A stretch of DNA of 64,000 bases from Rhodococcus sp. W8901 (GTDB lineage: Bacteria > Actinomycetota > Actinomycetes > Mycobacteriales > Mycobacteriaceae), in contig NZ_CP054690.1 in assembly GCF_013348805.1 (NCBI RefSeq), positions 2,976,001-3,040,000 on the forward strand, given 5' to 3'. Below, piece after piece: positions 8,388 to 17,131 of the stretch (within the stretch, counting starts at the first letter, position 1; every line of letters begins with the position of its first letter). Under the pieces are notes generated by a model. That model was given only the letters and a program-made list of their open reading frames with translations, ran no database searches and was not told the DNA's origin. The translations under genes were made by a program, and so were the position numbers.

Positions 8388-9344
8388 ATGCCCGACACAT
8401 CGACCCTGATCACGCAGTTGCGCACGATTCTCGACCTGACGAACACCGAGATACAGGTGGCGGATACCCGCAGGGCGCAGGCCCGCACGGAGGCCGTGGC
8501 CACCGAGCTGGCCCGTAACGCCGACAACGCGCGCGACCGGACGGACGCGATCGAGCGGGCCCTGCGTGAGCTGGGCGGTCTCCCGGATCTGGTCGGGCCG
8601 CTCCTCGGACGCGCCGCGTCAGCGGTCAAAACGGTCACCGAACAGGCACAGCCGTTCGACGAAGCACTGCTCGGCGACCTCGCACTCGAACATCAGCTCC
8701 TCGACCGGGCCCGGTACCTGAAAGCCCTGGCCACCGCCGAACACGATCCGGGCGTCGTGCAGTTGGCGGAGCGGCTGATCATCGCGCATTCGGCGACCGC
8801 GGAGTGGTTGACGACGGTCCTCGCGGAGGAAGCACTCGGCGGCCCCGCCGCCCTGCGCAGGACACCGATGCAGGCCGCTACCGGTGCGGCGGTGCGTTTG
8901 GTGAATGCCCCGATGTCGTGGTCGGCGAAGGGATTGGACCGGGCGATGGATGCGGCCCGCTCCACCGGGCCGCGGATCGACCGGCTACTCGGCCGCGGGG
9001 CGCACGCCGGTGACGTGGCCGCGAAAACGATCACTGCCAGCAGTAACGCCGCCCTCGAACGCGCCGAACACGTCACCCGCAGCGAGGGCGCCGACACGAT
9101 CGCCGATGCCCTGCACAGCGTCCGCACCACCACCGGTGCACTCACGCCCGATGAGTTGCCGATCGCGGACTACGACGAGTTGAACGTCTCGGAGGTGGTC
9201 GCCGAGGTGAAGGAGCTGACCGAGACGGCCGATGTCCGGGCGATCCTCGCGTACGAGGAGGCGCACAAGAACCGCCACGGCGTCGTCTCGGCAGCTCAGA
9301 CCCGTCTGGCTGATATCGCGCAGGAAGTGACCGGGATACGCTGA
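8388..9344 (+). CDS. ferritin-like helical protein with C-terminal DUF8129-type domain
   Basis: A 318-residue, mostly helical protein. Residues ~1-150 look like a ferritin-like bundle, with acidic and histidine positions such as LALEHQLLDRARYL, AEHDPGVVQLAERLIIAHSA and TVLAEEALGG; whether metal is bound is unknown. The middle (~155-245) is amphipathic. The last ~55 residues (ADYDELNVSEVV, DVRAILAYEEAHKNR, VSAAQTRL) match a short domain (DUF8129-like) that recurs at the ends of actinobacterial lipid-droplet or envelope-associated proteins; this assignment is from memory. ATG 8388 has ggaacggag 6 bases upstream. A broken duplicate of its C-terminal part lies at 4896-5170. Confidence 0.65.
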   Translation: MPDTSTLITQLRTILDLTNTEIQVADTRRAQARTEAVATELARNADNARDRTDAIERALRELGGLPDLVGPLLGRAASAVKTVTEQAQPFDEALLGDLALEHQLLDRARYLKALATAEHDPGVVQLAERLIIAHSATAEWLTTVLAEEALGGPAALRRTPMQAATGAAVRLVNAPMSWSAKGLDRAMDAARSTGPRIDRLLGRGAHAGDVAAKTITASSNAALERAEHVTRSEGADTIADALHSVRTTTGALTPDELPIADYDELNVSEVVAEVKELTETADVRAILAYEEAHKNRHGVVSAAQTRLADIAQEVTGIR

Positions 9345-9368
9345 ACCCCGCCACGTTCCGGCGTCCGC

Positions 9369-9608
9369 TCAGCTGCCGGAGCGGGAAAGGCATTCGGACA
9401 GTAGGGCTTTGCCTTGTTCGCCACCTTTGCGGCTTTCTGCCTGTGCTCTTGTGAAGAAGTCGGCGAGCTCGTTGTCGCCGTTGCGTTCGGCGTCCTGGAC
9501 GTAGGTCTCCATCCGAAGCGCGTCCCTCAGTGACGCCTCGACGAACCAGATCAGGTTGCAGTCCTTGTCGCGTGTGCCGGTGATCGAGCCGGTGTCCTCG
9601 TTCGCCAT
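9369..9608 (-). CDS. small conserved acidic protein
   Basis: A 79-residue soluble protein: GTRDKDCNLIWFVEASLRDAL, then METYVQDAERNGDNELADFF and RAQAESRKGGEQGKALL. This pattern recurs as a small actinobacterial protein of unknown function, often near stress genes. It reads as two amphipathic helices with no membrane segment. ATG 9608 is the only sensible start. It converges on the ferritin-like gene, their stops 24 bp apart. Confidence 0.65.
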   Translation of the reverse strand: MANEDTGSITGTRDKDCNLIWFVEASLRDALRMETYVQDAERNGDNELADFFTRAQAESRKGGEQGKALLSECLSRSGS

Positions 9609-10312
9609 CAGATAGTCCTCCCTCGTCTCCGGACTGGCGATGGTGCCGGCGGGATACCCAGTAGCGGCGACATCGAACCGACTCGAGGTGTCGCGGACGA
9701 CGCGGCGTCAGGTGTGCGGTCGCCACAGCCACCGGGTTCCCAGACCGGTAGACGGGCCACGTGGCGGTCGGCTTCGACTACCCGCGATGGTCGACCACGT
9801 TTGATCGTGGGCGACCGTCCTGCATCCTCGAGCGTAGGCGCCGATCGCCTTGCGGTGGCCGACTGCACAGAATCCCCCCTCTGTTGCAGTCGGCGTGCAC
9901 GACGGCGCCATTGTCGCGTCTGCGCGACGGTCGCACCGCCGGAGTGGCCGCGAGACAGGTGGACGATTGCGACGGCCGCGAGGGTCCCGTCGGCGTCAAC
10001 GAAGGCAGTTCGGTAGGGACCCGTTTGACACGGTCGAGTTCGTTGCGCGAGCTCGCCCTGTAGGTCACCGTCGATCTGTGCACCCTCCGAGGATCGCGGC
10101 GAGCACCGCGGCCGCGAGGAGGAAGAACACGACGGGCGAGCTTTACTCGCTGCTGCTCAGGTCTGTCCACGCGAGCGCTTGCGCGATAGTCGCGATCACG
10201 TAGAGACCGATCGCCGAGCTCGTGTGGTGGACGACGTTTGGTGCTCCTTGACAGCTGGCCTCGTCGGCGCGCCTGCGCGGCCCCGGTGGATCGAGCGACA
10301 TAGCCGACAGCG
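9609..10312. other. 700-bp stretch without a supported gene
   Basis: Frames here are shadows or short. On the minus strand, patches near 10080-10230 (VIATIAQALAW, FFLLAAAVLAAILGG) look like pieces of membrane protein separated by stops, possibly a decayed transporter once linked to the TetR gene. Confidence 0.4.
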
Positions 10313-10873
10313 TCAAGCGCACTCCGCGTGGATGGCCGAGAGCATGACGGAGCGCAGGGAGATTGGCGGATCGTCGGTGATGCGGGCGATCCCGGCGAGG
10401 CCGACTGCGAGCATGAGCAGTCGGCCCGCGGCTTCCCGGGCCCGAGCCACGTCGAGGTCACGGCGAACGAGGACGGACGCAAGCACGTCCGTCAGTCGGG
10501 CGAGCGACTCGACGTAACTGTCCGCGACGGGCTTGCGTAACTGCGCGTGCGCCGCCGCCTCGGCCCATCGGGCCATTGCCTGACCGTCCTTCTCGCCCAG
10601 CAGATCTTGAAAGAAGTTCGTCAGCGCCTCGAGCGGTTCGAGACCGCTGACTTCCGCCCCGTAGGCCTCGATCTCCCTCGCGGCATACTGGCGCCACGCC
10701 TCGGCGACGAGTTCGTCGGTCGAGGTGAAGTGATGATGAATTTGCCCCGGTGATCCGCCGAGTTCCTCCGCGACCGTGCGCGCTGTCACAGCGCTGAGAC
10801 CGTCCCTCGCCACGACCGTGGCGGCCGCATCGACGATGGAGCGTCGGCGCTCGGTACGTGCCAGATACGCCAT
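10313..10873 (-). CDS. TetR-family regulator (internal start within the FBP-TetR frame)
   Basis: The 186-residue TetR part has its own translation signals: ggag lies 6 bases before ATG 10873. It has a clear HTH (RRRSIVDAAATVVARDGLSA, then VAEELGGSPGQIHHHFTSTDEL) and an all-helical C-terminal domain of the BetI/TetR_C_6 kind. It ends at 10313 with no obvious target gene downstream; the next ~700 bp look decayed. It is the likely ligand of the palindrome at 11413-11449, because that site lies upstream of the whole unit. Confidence 0.7.
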   Translation of the reverse strand: MAYLARTERRRSIVDAAATVVARDGLSAVTARTVAEELGGSPGQIHHHFTSTDELVAEAWRQYAAREIEAYGAEVSGLEPLEALTNFFQDLLGEKDGQAMARWAEAAAHAQLRKPVADSYVESLARLTDVLASVLVRRDLDVARAREAAGRLLMLAVGLAGIARITDDPPISLRSVMLSAIHAECA

Positions 10874-11395
10874 CATTCGCTCCGTCGTGCAGTTCGATCG
10901 AGATCCGACACCGACCGTAGGAACGTCACTGTTCGCTCCCGCAGCCCTTGTCGGCGCCGTTCTATGGTCTCCTCGGCCGGGGGGGTCGAGTGGTCCGACG
11001 ATCGGCTTGCTGTGGACATTCACGCTGCAGTCGAGATCAGTGCAGACGTGGAGCCCCAGCGTACTCAGCCGCTGACGCTTGTCCCTGGACGGGCGTGGCG
11101 CGGTGAAGAGTGAAACCTCGTTGAACCGCCGAGCGAACCGGCACAGGTCGCACATCACTGCGCGAGAACCGAGGGCGGTTTGGTTCGGGTTCTGCCGAAG
11201 GATGACCCCGAAAGCCTCGTCGTCGACGTCGGCGACCAGGTAGACCCGCATCGCAGCCCGCAGGTCTCGCCAACCGAGGTAGTCGATCCGATGCCAGCGC
11301 ACCTCGTCGAACCACGTCGGTAGGTGCACCTTCTTCTGCGCCGGATCCAGGTTTACGATCGCGGCACGCACTTCTGCCCGTGTCATGGGCCGCAT
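10313..11395 (-). CDS. FBP zinc-finger domain fused in frame to a TetR regulator
   Basis: One 360-codon frame holds two proteins normally separate. Residues ~1-135 are an FBP-type (EF-G/fusidic-acid-binding family) domain: MTRAEVRAAIVNLDPAQ, LPTWFDEVRWHRIDYLGWRD, then a treble-clef zinc motif CDLCRFARR ... CTDLDCSVNV. A ~38-residue linker rich in Pro, Gly and Ala follows. Residues ~174-360 are a TetR regulator. Usual FBP proteins continue with a short helix after the second Cys pair and then stop; here that helix is replaced. A 37-bp palindrome lies just upstream (11413-11449). It may be translated as a fusion, as two proteins, or both. Confidence 0.55.
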   Translation of the reverse strand: MRPMTRAEVRAAIVNLDPAQKKVHLPTWFDEVRWHRIDYLGWRDLRAAMRVYLVADVDDEAFGVILRQNPNQTALGSRAVMCDLCRFARRFNEVSLFTAPRPSRDKRQRLSTLGLHVCTDLDCSVNVHSKPIVGPLDPPGRGDHRTAPTRAAGANSDVPTVGVGSRSNCTTERMMAYLARTERRRSIVDAAATVVARDGLSAVTARTVAEELGGSPGQIHHHFTSTDELVAEAWRQYAAREIEAYGAEVSGLEPLEALTNFFQDLLGEKDGQAMARWAEAAAHAQLRKPVADSYVESLARLTDVLASVLVRRDLDVARAREAAGRLLMLAVGLAGIARITDDPPISLRSVMLSAIHAECA

Positions 11396-11412
11396 GACAA
11401 CTCACCTCGCAA

Positions 11413-11449
11413 AGTTGTATATCGATACAAGTTGTATCAATGTACAACT
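11413..11449. promoter_or_regulatory. 37-bp palindromic operator
   Basis: The left arm agttgtatatcgatacaa (11413-11430) and the right arm ttgtatcaatgtacaact (11432-11449) pair around one central base with only two mismatches; the inner gatacaa/ttgtatc is perfect. It is 18 bp upstream of the FBP-TetR start. A double-length palindrome of this kind suits two TetR dimers. It is AT-rich compared with its surroundings. Confidence 0.7.
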
Positions 11450-11875
11450 TCGCTCTGCGGCGTTCGTTGCGCGGGCGGGGAGGACGCTGGGCGCGCTCGG
11501 CCTGGTCACTTCGACGAGCACGCCCCCCCCCGAGGGAAACGTCTGACGCGCGAGAATCCCGTGCGTGTCGAATGTAGGTTTCCCGGTCTTCGAAGCTGAT
11601 CCTCTTCATGCAGTCGACGTAATCAGTTGTGCTGGTAGCTGCCTGGCTCGGCATCTTTGATTGGGTGCGTTAGGACTGGAAGAGCTACTGATGGCGGGTG
11701 GTCAGGCTTCGTCAGATGACACGGGTCGCCGAAAGATCAACAGATGGAACTGGCGATACCAGTGGCCTCGAGCGGTACGACGAATGGCCAGTCACCCACC
11801 GCTAGTTCTAGTCGCCGACCGTGACGGCTATCGCGAAGTCCTGCCGGGCCGTCGGGCCCAGGCTAGCCTGAGTGG
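11450..11875. other. non-coding stretch
   Basis: No supported gene. It includes a nine-to-ten C tract near 11523 and, near 11781-11795, gacgaatggcca, a motif also found at about 15997-16008 beside repeat copy C, so a relic of an insertion element is possible. Confidence 0.4.
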
Positions 11876-12253
11876 ATGATCACGCATGTCGCTTCGGCGG
11901 TTATCTACGTGGCCGACCAAGACGAGGCGCTCGCCTTCTACCGCGACATTCTCGGGTTCGAGGTCGTCTCCGACGCTGACATGGGAAATGGTGCGCGTTG
12001 GGTTGAAGTGCGACCTGCAGGAGCGCAAACCACGATCGTCCTTTCGCCCGCGGACATTTTTGGGCGATCGTCTGGTGACGGGGCCTTCCTGACCTTCGCA
12101 AGTGACGATGTCGACGAAACTGCACAGCAGCTGCGTGCACGTGGGGCAACAGTGTCAGACGTGGTCAGGGAGCCCTGGGGTATCTACGCGACCGTCGCCG
12201 CTCCAGACGGCCACAAGGTCCAGTTCAATCAGCGCGTTGCCGCGAACGAGTAG
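11876..12253 (+). CDS. VOC-superfamily (glyoxalase/bleomycin-resistance type) protein
   Basis: A 125-residue single VOC domain with the two beta-alpha-beta-beta-beta halves: THVASAVIYVADQDEALAFYRDILGFEVV and DDVDETAQQLRARGATV followed by WGIYATVAAPDGHKVQF. Likely metal ligands include His4 and a late Glu/Gln, but the C-terminal DPDGN-type motif is changed to APDGHKVQF. These small proteins act as isomerases, dioxygenases or drug-binding proteins; the substrate cannot be read from the sequence. ATG 11876 is the first start. Confidence 0.85.
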   Translation: MITHVASAVIYVADQDEALAFYRDILGFEVVSDADMGNGARWVEVRPAGAQTTIVLSPADIFGRSSGDGAFLTFASDDVDETAQQLRARGATVSDVVREPWGIYATVAAPDGHKVQFNQRVAANE

Positions 12254-12937
12254 AGCCTATTCCACGCTCGAGCAAGGCGTCGACATGATCGCTTGCGCAT
12301 TCGGCGCAGTTGCTATCCGGGATACGCATGGCGGTCCACTATGTCGTGCACTGGCCGCAGCGCGGTATCACGCTGAAGCGAGCCCAAGCCCGAACTGCTC
12401 CGAGCGCTGTGATGGATGAGGGGCCGATCCTCACGATGTGGGATCGGTTCTCCGACCTCGGCGAGCTCGATGGCCATGTACTCGACACGTCGGGCGAAGC
12501 GGAAGAAGCGCAGTGCCCAGCGGGTGGGAGAGGCCATTCGCGATGGTCGTTTCCCGACGGTTTGCAGCGTAGCGACTGGACCTGCAAAGGAAGGCGGTGT
12601 CTCAGGGACTATCTCGCGAGAGTACACGGCCAGCCTTGCGAGAAGCACTCAGCGGTGCATCATCGATGACTGTCTCCAGCCACAACATCACCTTTCGCGT
12701 CGATGGTGATGCACCTCATAGGGATTCACCTGACGGGACGCTCACCATTTTCGGCGTGATGGCGAGAAGGAGACCGGATTCTATCCGGGTCGTCGCAAAG
12801 CAGTCCGACCGTAGCCCGACCCGGCCTAGGGGACGCTTGCCGTCCTTGTGTGGTCCACGAACCGTCCACAGCAACGGCACGGCCGCTGGGATTTCATCCA
12901 CGCCGTCTGCCCTGACCGTGAACCGGATCCAGCGCCC
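12254..12937. other. 680-bp stretch without a supported gene
   Basis: Frames on both strands overlap and none has family features. The last part precedes the ECF sigma gene and probably contains its promoter, which I could not pin down. Confidence 0.4.
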
Positions 12938-13576
12938 GTGACAAATGAGCATGTGGACACTGATGTACTCCGCGAGGTTCCCTGCCCGCGAGACAATGAG
13001 CTGATCGCCCGGTCGCTGACGGATCCGGACGCCTTCGCGGGGATCTTCGATCGTCACTTCGGCACGATTCATCGCTATCTCGCTCGTCGGGCGGGCAGCG
13101 ATGCGGCCGATGATCTCGCCTCGGACGTGTTCGTGGTCGCGTTCGGTCGTCGGGCGGGTTTCGACCTGGCGTACGAACACGCGCTGCCCTGGCTGTACGG
13201 AATTGCCGGCAACGTTCTGCACTCGAACCGTCGCCGCCTGGGCCGGGACATCGCCCTGCTCGCCCGCCATCCCAGGCCAGACAGCTCGTTGCCATTCGAG
13301 GACCGGGTCGACGCCTCGATAGACGCCCGCCGCGAGGTCCGCGCACTCGAGCGCCGGCTGCGGCGACTCTCGCAGGCAGATCTCGACACGCTGCTGCTCT
13401 ACGCGTGGGGAGACCTCAGCTATCCCGAGATAGCCGAGGCGCTGCAGATCCCTACCGGAACCGTGCGTTCTCGCTTGAACCGGCTCCGCCGCAAACTGCG
13501 TGAACCGGAACCCGATGAACTCACAACAACAGGGCGACAGCAGACCGAACCGGGGCAAGGAGATGGACATGGGTGA
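12938..13576 (+). CDS. ECF-type RNA polymerase sigma factor
   Basis: A 212-residue sigma factor with region 2 (DPDAFAGIFDRHFGTIHRYLARR, DAADDLASDVFVVAF, ALPWLYGIAGNVL; about residues 25-105) and region 4 (LSQADLDTLLLYAWGDLSYPEIAEAL, PTGTVRSRLNRLRRKL; about 143-190). It lacks region 3, as in ECF factors. GTG 12938 or GTG 12953 could start it. It overlaps the next gene by 8 bases, and that gene encodes the membrane partner expected to control it. Confidence 0.9.
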   Translation: MTNEHVDTDVLREVPCPRDNELIARSLTDPDAFAGIFDRHFGTIHRYLARRAGSDAADDLASDVFVVAFGRRAGFDLAYEHALPWLYGIAGNVLHSNRRRLGRDIALLARHPRPDSSLPFEDRVDASIDARREVRALERRLRRLSQADLDTLLLYAWGDLSYPEIAEALQIPTGTVRSRLNRLRRKLREPEPDELTTTGRQQTEPGQGDGHG

Positions 13577-14504
13577 CTTCACGGAGATCCGCAGTCGGCG
13601 ACCCGAGCCGCAGCCTCCCCGTGACGAGGTCATCCTCCGAGCGAGACGAAACCTGATGCGCACCGTAGAAATCGAGAAGTCCACGCAGCGATCGGCGTCC
13701 GACGCCACCGGGTCATCGACGACGGTCGTCACTCTCGGTAGGTTCCGTCGCCGGCCAGGGCGGGTGACGGCGGTGGTCAGCGCCGCCTGTGTCGCCGTCT
13801 CGGTGTTCGTCTTCGCCGCAGGATACGACCACATGGGTGTACCCGAACAGAGCCAGGTCGTCACGGTGGGTGCGGCCCGCACGCTGGAGCAAACCGCGGA
13901 CTTGGTCGCGGCGATGACCGAGCCGATCGAGACCGGACCGATCCGGCACCTGCAGTTCACCAACCTGACCGATGCGGATCACCCGACGTACGACACCTTC
14001 GTGCGCCCGGACGGAACCGCACTCGTCGGCAAGGTCGGCGGGGACCTCCACGAAACTTCCGGATACCTGACGAGCGCGCAGCTGGCCGGACTTCCTGCCG
14101 ACCCCTACCAGCTGCGGACGCAAATGCTGAGTCTGTCGCAGCAGCTCGGACTCGGGTACGTCGACGAAGCCCCTGACCGGGCACTTTATCGGCTGGCGAC
14201 CAAGCTGCTTCCGGACCCGGCAGTCACGCCCGAGGTCAAGGCCGGGATCTACCGAGTCCTCGCCGGGCTCGACCTCGAGGCGATCCGGGCACGCGACCTC
14301 GGTATCGGTACGGATCGGACCGGGCGGCCCGGCTATGTACTCGAGTTCACCTTCGAGGAGGGCTACGTCGACCGGATGGTGATCGACAGTGGGTCCGGAG
14401 CGCTGATCAGTGTCGAGACACTGGACCGCGGCGGAAGGTTCTTCGGCGGTCAGGTCAACGTCTTTGCCGAGATGGTCGACCACATGCCGCCGGCGCACCC
14501 CTGA
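13569..14504 (+). CDS. CU044_5270-type membrane-anchored partner of the ECF sigma factor
   Basis: A 311-residue protein with a cytoplasmic N-terminus (~60 residues), one membrane segment (about 72-92, VTAVVSAACVAVSVFVFAAG) and a ~215-residue extracytoplasmic domain. The LPADPYQLR segment and the overall layout match the CU044_5270 family, often encoded directly after ECF sigma genes. I infer a regulatory, anti-sigma-like role. ATG 13569 has aaggag 7 bases upstream, and the start overlaps the sigma gene by 8 bases. No zinc-anti-sigma motif (HxxxCxxC) is present. Confidence 0.75.
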   Translation: MGDFTEIRSRRPEPQPPRDEVILRARRNLMRTVEIEKSTQRSASDATGSSTTVVTLGRFRRRPGRVTAVVSAACVAVSVFVFAAGYDHMGVPEQSQVVTVGAARTLEQTADLVAAMTEPIETGPIRHLQFTNLTDADHPTYDTFVRPDGTALVGKVGGDLHETSGYLTSAQLAGLPADPYQLRTQMLSLSQQLGLGYVDEAPDRALYRLATKLLPDPAVTPEVKAGIYRVLAGLDLEAIRARDLGIGTDRTGRPGYVLEFTFEEGYVDRMVIDSGSGALISVETLDRGGRFFGGQVNVFAEMVDHMPPAHP

Positions 14505-14796
14505 GACGTGAGTGCGGTCGTCGATGACAATGTGCACACGCGTCAGCTGAGCTCTCATCCGGCGCCCATCTCCCAAGCCGTCCGCTTGGTCCCCCGACCC
14601 ACGTCGTCGGCGAGGCGAATCGTGACGTCCTGAGCGTTGGAGGTATGGAGCGAGATCACGTTTGTTCGGACTTCTTGATCGCGAGGCGGGCGGACATGGG
14701 GGGAGTGTGACCGTGTTGAATGGAATTCGGACATCTGCTTTCGCGACGTCCGATGCGGGCAGTGAAGGCGCCGGACGCCGACTGACGCACCGGTTT

Positions 14797-15015
14797 TCAG
14801 GATCTGCTAGGCACCCTGCTGTGGGCTCGGAAGGTGTTCCGATAGGCATGGGGAGACACTCCGATTGCCGCGTGCAGGTGCTGTCGCAACGACGCCCCTG
14901 TGGTGAAGCCGACCTCCGCGGCGATCCGGTCGACTGGGAGGTCGCTGATCTCCAGGAGGTTGCGGGTGCGCTGCGGGGTCGACCGCCACGGACCCCGGAG
15001 CTGGACCAGACCCAC
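14797..15015 (-). pseudogene. AraC/GlxA-type regulator remnant (C-terminal HTH)
   Basis: Only the C-terminal part of an AraC-family regulator remains: RTRNLLEISDLPVDRIAAEVGF (HTH), TTGASLRQHLHAAIGVSPHAYRNTF (second HTH and family signature). The first HTH is incomplete and the ~200-residue sensing domain of GlxA-type proteins is absent. It ends normally at 14797. The upstream side abuts the end of the next gene. Confidence 0.65.
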
Positions 15016-15022
15016 CGCTTTC

Positions 15023-15781
15023 TCAGTCGGCGAAGTTGTCGGTGTAGCCGAGGAAGAGCGTCCGCCTGCGAGTCAGGGCGTCCTCGAGGCGAGTCCATCC
15101 GGGCGCGTCAATACCGCCGTAGATGGGCTTCAGCTCCTCGATGAGTTCATTCGCCTTCAGCAGGGACAACGGCGTATCCCGTTCGAATCCAATCCAGGAC
15201 GCACCGATACCAAGTGGACGATAGCCGTAGGCGTCGGCGAGATGACGAGTGACGGTGTAGTTCTGGAACGTGTCCCAGTCGACGCTGAAGTACCCATTCG
15301 GGAAGCCGGCGATTGCCGCCAGACTGTCGCGGACCGGCACGTGGAGAACGTGGATTTCGTCGTCGAGAATGGTGGTCGGGTCGTCGTTGACGGCGGCCAT
15401 CCGGTCAATCCAGTCGGGAGGGCATTCTCGAGTGCCGTGCAGTTCGTCCCAGCTCGGTATGAGTTCGCTCCTGCCGAGCTGAGCCGCCGCATGAGCGACC
15501 TGCCGGAGCTCGAAGCGCCGTTGAGCGCCTGGGTCGTTCAGAAAGTCGAGATCGTCTGTCGCAACTTCGAGTTCATCAGCCTCGCCGGCGTGCATGCTCG
15601 TGTACGAGGCTTGGGCGAGATCGTCGAGCGTGATGAAGATTCGGGAGTCGAGATTTGCGGCTCGTTCTGCAGAAACCAGCGTCAGAATGTCATCGACGTC
15701 CTGAATGTCACTTAGTCGTGCGCGCGTCAAGACGCTGGCGCGGGGGTCCTGAGCTCCGTCGGGAATCCGGTCGATCTTCAC
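15023..15781 (-). CDS. hypothetical protein
   Basis: A 252-residue soluble acidic protein I do not recognise. Recurring features: VDDILTLVSAERAANLDSRIF near residue 30, a run of aromatic and glycine residues in the second half (PNGYFSVDWDTFQNYTVTRHL, AYGYRPLGIGASWIGF) and a C-terminal RRRTLFLGYTDNFAD. The second half would suit a small alpha/beta domain of the sort found in immunity or DUF families, but that is a guess. GTG 15781 is the assigned start; no strong ribosome binding site is seen. It ends 8 bp before the AraC remnant. Confidence 0.6.
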   Translation of the reverse strand: MKIDRIPDGAQDPRASVLTRARLSDIQDVDDILTLVSAERAANLDSRIFITLDDLAQASYTSMHAGEADELEVATDDLDFLNDPGAQRRFELRQVAHAAAQLGRSELIPSWDELHGTRECPPDWIDRMAAVNDDPTTILDDEIHVLHVPVRDSLAAIAGFPNGYFSVDWDTFQNYTVTRHLADAYGYRPLGIGASWIGFERDTPLSLLKANELIEELKPIYGGIDAPGWTRLEDALTRRRTLFLGYTDNFAD

Positions 15782-16171
15782 TGACTCATGCTAGCTCTAC
15801 GGCCCGTTTGCTACGGCCGCCGCGGCGAGACTGACACAGCCGGGCACTTGGATAGCCCGCAGTGGTTCACGAGGCCTGTCGGAATCAGTACTCTACAAAG
15901 CTGTCTGATCTCCTGGCGATGAATGTGACCTCCAATGATACCCACGGGGGTATATATCCGCCAACCGGCAAGGTTGGCAAAGTGGCCAGCTTGGATGACG
16001 AATGGCCACCTACGGTTGCCCTTCACAACAGAACAGACGGCGGGCCGGTGTGAATCGTCATCGGAGTTGTCATCCGCAGGTGCGCCGACCTGTGGTGTGA
16101 CAACTACCGCGACGGCTTTCCCTCGCGATCGTGGTCACGATAGTTGGCAATTGTTCGTGCGAGAGCAACGG
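15782..16171. other. non-coding stretch with repeat copy C and an IS-like end
   Basis: Repeat copy C occupies 16049-16157. Before it, about 15968-16010 carries aggttggcaaagtggcca and gaatggccacc, motifs resembling insertion-sequence ends and partly repeated at 3940, 5280 and 11790. No gene seen. Confidence 0.5.
16049..16157 (+). repeat. dispersed ~110-bp repeat, copy C
   Basis: It begins tgtgaatcgtcatcggag and ends gtcacgatagttggcaattgttcg in two parts (gtcacgatag, ttggcaattg). The last 19 bases match, inverted and with one change, the end before the transposase remnant at 23084-23104. Confidence 0.8.
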
Positions 16172-16792
16172 CTACACCGCGGTTGGCCAACCGATCTCCG
16201 TGATGTCGTCGGTCAGGTCGACGATGCCCGCGGACGGGTTCAGCGCGGCCACAACGTCGCCGGTCAGCGGTTCACCGTCGAAGAGGTGCCGCATCGCCTC
16301 AACTTGCTCGGTGCTCGGGGTCAGCTCGTAGTACGTGGCTGCCCAGCTGGCGTGCTCATCTGCGTCGCGGGTCAGCGCTTTTGCCAGGTCAGGAATCCGC
16401 AGTTCACCCGCGAGCAACTGCCAGATGCCCGCGTCGCACGTCGCCAACCACGAGATGTGATCCATCGAAAACGCCGGTTCGCCCCAGAAGTCCCCGAGCC
16501 CTGTGTTCGCGGGCGTATGGGCGGCCCAGCCGGCGGAAGGCGGCGGCACCGCCGGACTCTGGGGTTCGTAGGACTTGAATCCGATGACATCATCCGAGAT
16601 CAGGGCAAAATACTCGGCGCCTTGGCCGTCCCGGGCCGAGGCCATCGACTGTCCGGAACCCCATTCCGAGTTGAACGAGTAGTAGCGGTACTCCCACTCC
16701 GGGCACAGGATCGCGTCGATGATCGCGAGGGCCTTGGCCCTCTGCGAAAACGCCCGGCCAACCGGAAGAGCTTCGATGGAATTGCGGTCCAT
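16172..16792 (-). CDS. hypothetical conserved protein
   Basis: A 206-residue soluble protein, unrecognised by name. Visible features: EALPVGRAFSQRAKALAIID near the start, CPEWEYRYYSFNSEWGSGQSM (about residues 30-50) and SARDGQGAEYFALISDDVIGFKSY, then a Pro-rich loop and an acidic C-terminal half (DGEPLTGDVVAALNPSAG). The pattern recalls SMI1/immunity-like proteins but that is unproven. ATG 16792 fits the conserved N-terminus; the frame extends upstream to 17131 but would cross the terminator hairpin. Confidence 0.65.
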   Translation of the reverse strand: MDRNSIEALPVGRAFSQRAKALAIIDAILCPEWEYRYYSFNSEWGSGQSMASARDGQGAEYFALISDDVIGFKSYEPQSPAVPPPSAGWAAHTPANTGLGDFWGEPAFSMDHISWLATCDAGIWQLLAGELRIPDLAKALTRDADEHASWAATYYELTPSTEQVEAMRHLFDGEPLTGDVVAALNPSAGIVDLTDDITEIGWPTAV

Positions 16793-17041
16793 GGATCGAC
16801 TGTAACTGGGGCGACCGAAACCAACCGGAGCCGGCGGGCCCCACAACTCGGGGATCCCTCGGCGTGCTGTCGCGGTGGCAGGCGCCTCGTTGCAGTCGTA
16901 CCGGACGCGAGACGAGCGTGCGTCGGCGCCGCAAGGAGGGCCGGATATGCAGACCTCTTGCTCCACCCCGTGGAGTGGAAGGTTCTGCAGACTAACGTCC
17001 GACAAGTATCGTGCAGGTCTACCGCTGGCTCGTTGGAACCC

Positions 17042-17109
17042 GTGAAGCAGAGCCACCCGACAGGCCATTGCCTCGGCTGCCCGGGCAATGGCCTGTCGGT
17101 GTGCTTCAC
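17042..17109. terminator. large hairpin terminator
   Basis: A perfect 16-bp stem (ccgacaggccattgcc at 17057-17072 with ggcaatggcctgtcgg at 17084-17099, 11-base loop) is nested inside a second 8-bp stem (gtgaagca/tgcttcac). It lies 23 bp downstream of the minus-strand secreted-protein gene, whose transcription it probably ends. Confidence 0.75.
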
Positions 17110-17131
17110 ACTTCACACGATCGTCAGGCAC

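Noticed and set aside
13713-15098. A 461-codon minus-strand frame
   Set aside because: It is antisense to the sigma-partner gene and then crosses the AraC remnant in another frame; no family features.
683-16157. CRISPR array
   Set aside because: The repeats are too long, too few and kilobases apart, with no regular spacers.
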